Below, piece after piece: positions 28,754 through 31,574 of a DNA stretch of 31,574 nucleotides. Source of the DNA: Candidatus Woesearchaeota archaeon. Lineage in GTDB: Archaea; Nanobdellota; Nanobdellia; SCGC-AAA011-G17; UBA489. The DNA lies in the NCBI GenBank assembly GCA_018658955.1, contig JABIPM010000032.1:1-31574 (forward strand), written 5' to 3'. A program made the position numbers and the translations under genes. Every line of letters begins with the position of its first letter. The stretch's first letter is position 1. The notes below the pieces were generated by a model. It was not told where the DNA came from, searched no databases, and saw only the letters and a list, made by a program, of their open reading frames with translations.

Positions 28754-31267
28754 ATGTTGAGTGATAAAGATATCAAAAAGAAGTATTTACCTATTTTTAT
28801 GAAAGATCCAGATAAATACTATCCCACCCGTATTCTAAAAGAAGAAGGATTTCTTAGAGGAATCTGTGACTCCTGTAAAAAGGCTTTCTGGAGCACCGAA
28901 AATGGAAGGAAACTTTGTGGAGATCCTGCATGTGTTCCAAATGAAACATTTAGTTTTATTGGTAAAAGTCCTGCTAAAAATTCACTAGAATACAAAGAAG
29001 TTTGGCATAAATTTTCAAAGATGTTCAAGAATTTAGATTATACCCCTGTAAAAAGATATCCTATCGTAGCAAGATGGAATCCAACTATGGATTTTACTAA
29101 TGCATCAATTGCTGCATTTCAACCTTATGTTATTAGTGGCGAGGCTACTCCTCCTGCAAATCCTTTAATCATCCCTCAATTTTGTTTTAGAACTGTAGAT
29201 ATAGACAATGTAGGAATTAGTGGAGCCCATAATACAGTATTCAATATGATTGGACAACATCAATTTGTTGAGAAAGAAAAATGGGATCAAGAAAAAGTAT
29301 TTAGAGATTTGTATAAATGGATGACTGAAGGATTGGGTTTAAGCAAAGATGAACTAACCATCCATGAAGATTCTTGGGCAGGTGGAGGAAATCTGGGTTG
29401 TTGTATGGAATTCTTTTCAAGAGGATGTGAAATTGGAAATCAAGTTTATATGTTATATGAACAAACTGAAACAGGTGTTAAGGAATTAAAATTAAAAGTT
29501 TTAGATATGGGTATGGGTATGGAAAGAAATGCTTGGTTCTCACAGGGGGCAAATACAATTTATGATGCTACGTTCCCACAAGTTTTGAAAAAGATATTTA
29601 ATATTAGTGGAGTAAAATATGATAAGGCAATTATTCAAAAATATGTTCCTTATGCCGGAATGTTAAATGTTGACGAAGTTGAAGATATTGGAAGAACTTG
29701 GAAAGAAGTTGCAAGTAAAGTTGGTGTGGATGTTAAAGAACTAAAAGAAAATGTGTTACCTTTGGCTGGAGCTTATTCTGTTGCTGAACATGCTAGATCC
29801 CTATTGATTTTATTAGGTGATGGGGCATTACCAAGTAATTCTGGACAAGCGTATAATATTAGAGTTATGCTTAGAAGGGCTTTAGACTTTGTAGAGAGAT
29901 ATGGCTGGAATTTAGATTTACGAGAAATATGTGAATGGCATGCTAAGGATTTGAGAGTTACATTCCCAGAACTACAGGAGAATCTAGAAGATGTTAAAAA
30001 AATATTGAATGTGGAGATTGAAAAATATCAGGCAACTAGACAAAAATCCAAACAAGTTGTTAAAAGTATAATTACAAAGAAAAAGACTGGTGTTAATGAA
30101 TTGATTAAACTTTATGATGAGAAAGGAATTTCTCCAGAATTAATTAAAGATGAAGCTGAAAAACTGGGAGAAATTGTGGAAGTCCCAGATAACTTTTATG
30201 GACTAGTTGCAGAGAAGCATGAGAAGAGTGAAAGGGCTCAGAGGGTGAATAAAAAATTAGATGTTGATTTAGAGGGAATTCCTGCTACTGAAGTTAAATA
30301 CTATGATGATTATTCTGTTTTAGAATTTAATGCTGAAATTTTGAATTGTAGTGGAAAGTATTTGATTTTAGATGAAACTTATTTCTATCCTGCCGGAGGA
30401 GGACAAGTTCATGATGTTGGAACAATTGAAGGTTTGAAAGTAGTTGATGTTGTGAGGCAAGGAAATATTGTTGTGCATATTTTAGATAAAGATTGTACCC
30501 TTAAAGTTGGAAAAAAAGTTAAATGTAAAATTGATGGGGCGCGAAGATTACAATTAAGTCAACACCATACTGGAGCACATATACTTAATGCTGCGGCAAA
30601 AAGAGTATTGGGAAACCATATTAATCAAGCAGGTGCACATAAAAGCATAGACAAGGGACGATTAGATTTAACTCATTTTTCTTCACTTAATGAAAAAGAA
30701 ATTGCTAAAATTGAAGCAGAAGCAAATAAAATTATTTCTGGAGATACAAACATACATTTAGAATTTATTGAGCGTGGAGAGGCTGAAAATAAGTTTGGGG
30801 TAGGAATCTATCAAGGTGGGGTGGTTCCTGGAAAGATGCTGAGAATCGTTAATATTCCTGAAGTTGATGTTGAGGCTTGTGGGGGAACTCATTTGAATAA
30901 TACTTCTGAAGTTAAGCTATTGAAGATTACTAGGAGTAGTAAGATTAGCGATAGTATTGTAAGAATTGAATATGTTGCAGGGAAAGCTGCGAAAAAAGAA
31001 CTTGGAAAAGAAGACGGGTTACTTGGAGAAGCTGCAGAGATATTGTGCATTGGGAAAAAGGGTGTTGCAATTAAAGCATCTGAAGTGTTTAAGTTTTGGA
31101 AATTTAATGTTAAAAAGAAAAAAGGAATTCCGATTGAATACTCTGGTGATGTGGAAGATTTAAGCGATAAGGAAATTCTAGAAAAAACTGCTCACGTTTT
31201 GAAAACTCAAATAGAACATGTTCCTAAAACTTTGAAAAGATTCTTGAAAGATTTAGAAGAAAATTAA
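28754..31267 (+). CDS. alaS: alanyl-tRNA synthetase, archaeal type, without a visible C-Ala domain
   Basis: A class II synthetase of 837 aa that charges tRNA-Ala. The archaeal N-terminal zinc module has C38-x2-C41 and C55-x4-C60. The aminoacylation domain includes IVARWNPTMDFTNASI and ISGAHNTVFNMIGQHQ, then LDMGMGMERNAW. The editing domain, which hydrolyses Ser- and Gly-tRNA, has SQHHTGAHILNAA (HxxxH) and EACGGTHLNN (CxxxH). After it come only about 85 residues, ending KTLKRFLKDLEEN, the helix that in longer archaeal enzymes (about 900 aa) leads into the C-Ala dimerisation/tRNA domain. So C-Ala is absent or encoded elsewhere. ATG 28754 is supported by a TATA box; a TTG 15 nt upstream is the alternative. 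Confidence 0.94.
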   Translation: MLSDKDIKKKYLPIFMKDPDKYYPTRILKEEGFLRGICDSCKKAFWSTENGRKLCGDPACVPNETFSFIGKSPAKNSLEYKEVWHKFSKMFKNLDYTPVKRYPIVARWNPTMDFTNASIAAFQPYVISGEATPPANPLIIPQFCFRTVDIDNVGISGAHNTVFNMIGQHQFVEKEKWDQEKVFRDLYKWMTEGLGLSKDELTIHEDSWAGGGNLGCCMEFFSRGCEIGNQVYMLYEQTETGVKELKLKVLDMGMGMERNAWFSQGANTIYDATFPQVLKKIFNISGVKYDKAIIQKYVPYAGMLNVDEVEDIGRTWKEVASKVGVDVKELKENVLPLAGAYSVAEHARSLLILLGDGALPSNSGQAYNIRVMLRRALDFVERYGWNLDLREICEWHAKDLRVTFPELQENLEDVKKILNVEIEKYQATRQKSKQVVKSIITKKKTGVNELIKLYDEKGISPELIKDEAEKLGEIVEVPDNFYGLVAEKHEKSERAQRVNKKLDVDLEGIPATEVKYYDDYSVLEFNAEILNCSGKYLILDETYFYPAGGGQVHDVGTIEGLKVVDVVRQGNIVVHILDKDCTLKVGKKVKCKIDGARRLQLSQHHTGAHILNAAAKRVLGNHINQAGAHKSIDKGRLDLTHFSSLNEKEIAKIEAEANKIISGDTNIHLEFIERGEAENKFGVGIYQGGVVPGKMLRIVNIPEVDVEACGGTHLNNTSEVKLLKITRSSKISDSIVRIEYVAGKAAKKELGKEDGLLGEAAEILCIGKKGVAIKASEVFKFWKFNVKKKKGIPIEYSGDVEDLSDKEILEKTAHVLKTQIEHVPKTLKRFLKDLEEN

Positions 31268-31574
31268 TTATTCAATAAAGATTGCAGGTTTTCCTGGTTT
31301 TGATTTCTTTGATTTATTTTCCGGATCGTATTTGTCTTTATCATTTACTTTGTAGATTGCTATCTCTTTGTTTGTTCTTCTTGAAATGTTTTCTATGTTG
31401 TAGAATTCCAAATCATTTGGAAGCACATAAAGGTAAACTTTCTTTGTTTCTGTTTTGATTAAATTTAGAATGTTGATTATATCTGAAACTGCCTTGTCTG
31501 TGAATTCTTCTTCTTTGTCGAACTTTTCATTGATTTTAGATTTGTTTACTTTTGGCCAAGATTCTAATGAAATA
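31268..31574 (-). CDS. leuS: leucyl-tRNA synthetase, C-terminal end (cut by window edge)
   Basis: The reverse strand is open from the window edge to a TAA at 31268-31270, 101 codons. It contains SLESWPKVNKSKINEKFD, then DKAVSDIINILNLIKTETKK, then VYLYVLPNDLEFYNIE, and ends KPGKPAIFIE. This order (SxxWP, acidic stretch, SDIxxI, KKVxLYVLP, terminal KPAIxxE) fits the C-terminal domain of archaeal/eukaryotic-type LeuRS, which recognises tRNA-Leu. The catalytic core lies outside the window, so the call rests on this tail. Its stop abuts the alaS stop with no spacer. Confidence 0.72.
   Translation of the reverse strand, partial: ISLESWPKVNKSKINEKFDKEEEFTDKAVSDIINILNLIKTETKKVYLYVLPNDLEFYNIENISRRTNKEIAIYKVNDKDKYDPENKSKKSKPGKPAIFIE

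Noticed and set aside
1..31574. CRISPR arrays, insertion sequences, integrase-linked attachment sites, rRNA genes, further tRNAs
   Set aside because: No regular spaced repeats, transposase-like frames, or further cloverleaf signatures were seen on reading both strands.

Overview
The window reads as a stretch of an AT-rich archaeal chromosome, most likely from a small-genome lineage of the DPANN type (Woesearchaeota/Pacearchaeota-like). That placement is inferred from gene style, not from a marker tree. The archaeal signs are clear: GatD/GatE tRNA-dependent amidotransferase, archaeal-type AlaRS with an N-terminal zinc module, an archaeal ATP-dependent DNA ligase, a TrmB regulator, FtsZ, class III (archaeal prepilin) signal peptides, a KaiC-like ATPase, and TATA boxes placed 24-29 bp before start codons, which implies mostly leaderless mRNAs. 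The standard genetic code fits. I see no insertion sequence, CRISPR array, phage gene or rRNA.

Layout. 1-7.4 kb is mostly minus strand: the start of an MscS-type channel gene, tRNA-Arg(TCG), a 46-aa membrane peptide gene (plus), a single-pass coiled-coil membrane protein, a small putative zinc protein, then asnS, aspS, gatE and gatD. A 378-bp gap (7394-7771) separates gatD from divergent ftsZ. It holds stacked TATA boxes and three consecutive hairpins with unrelated stems but the same 7-nt loop CGGCTAA. ftsZ is followed by a terminator and a second nested RNA-like fold. 9-15.4 kb holds a secreted Cys-rich protein, a nitroreductase, DNA ligase, a TrmB regulator, argS, a metallophosphoesterase and an unlisted-size 51-aa Cys/Trp membrane protein.

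15.6-23.9 kb is one coherent export/pilus locus: six consecutive prepilin-like genes, a multi-pass membrane protein with a winged-helix-like tail, a VirB11/TadA-type secretion ATPase, and two separate T2SSF (TadB/TadC-like) platform proteins, many coupled by 4-nt overlaps. A KaiC-like ATPase with its own promoter follows. 24.6-28.7 kb holds a divergent Lrp/AsnC regulator and a four-gene run (AbrB-PhoU protein, two-TM protein, two cytoplasmic coiled-coil proteins) with no recognisable function. The window ends with alaS (apparently lacking the C-Ala domain), abutting the 3' end of a convergent leuS.

The genes serve two main jobs: aminoacyl-tRNA supply (five synthetases, an amidotransferase, a tRNA) and cell surface/division (pilus locus, FtsZ, secreted proteins). 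The best candidates for something undescribed are the loop-conserved triple hairpin upstream of ftsZ, the GatE without its AspRS-like insertion, the pilus locus with its novel membrane component, and the 25.2-28.7 kb module.
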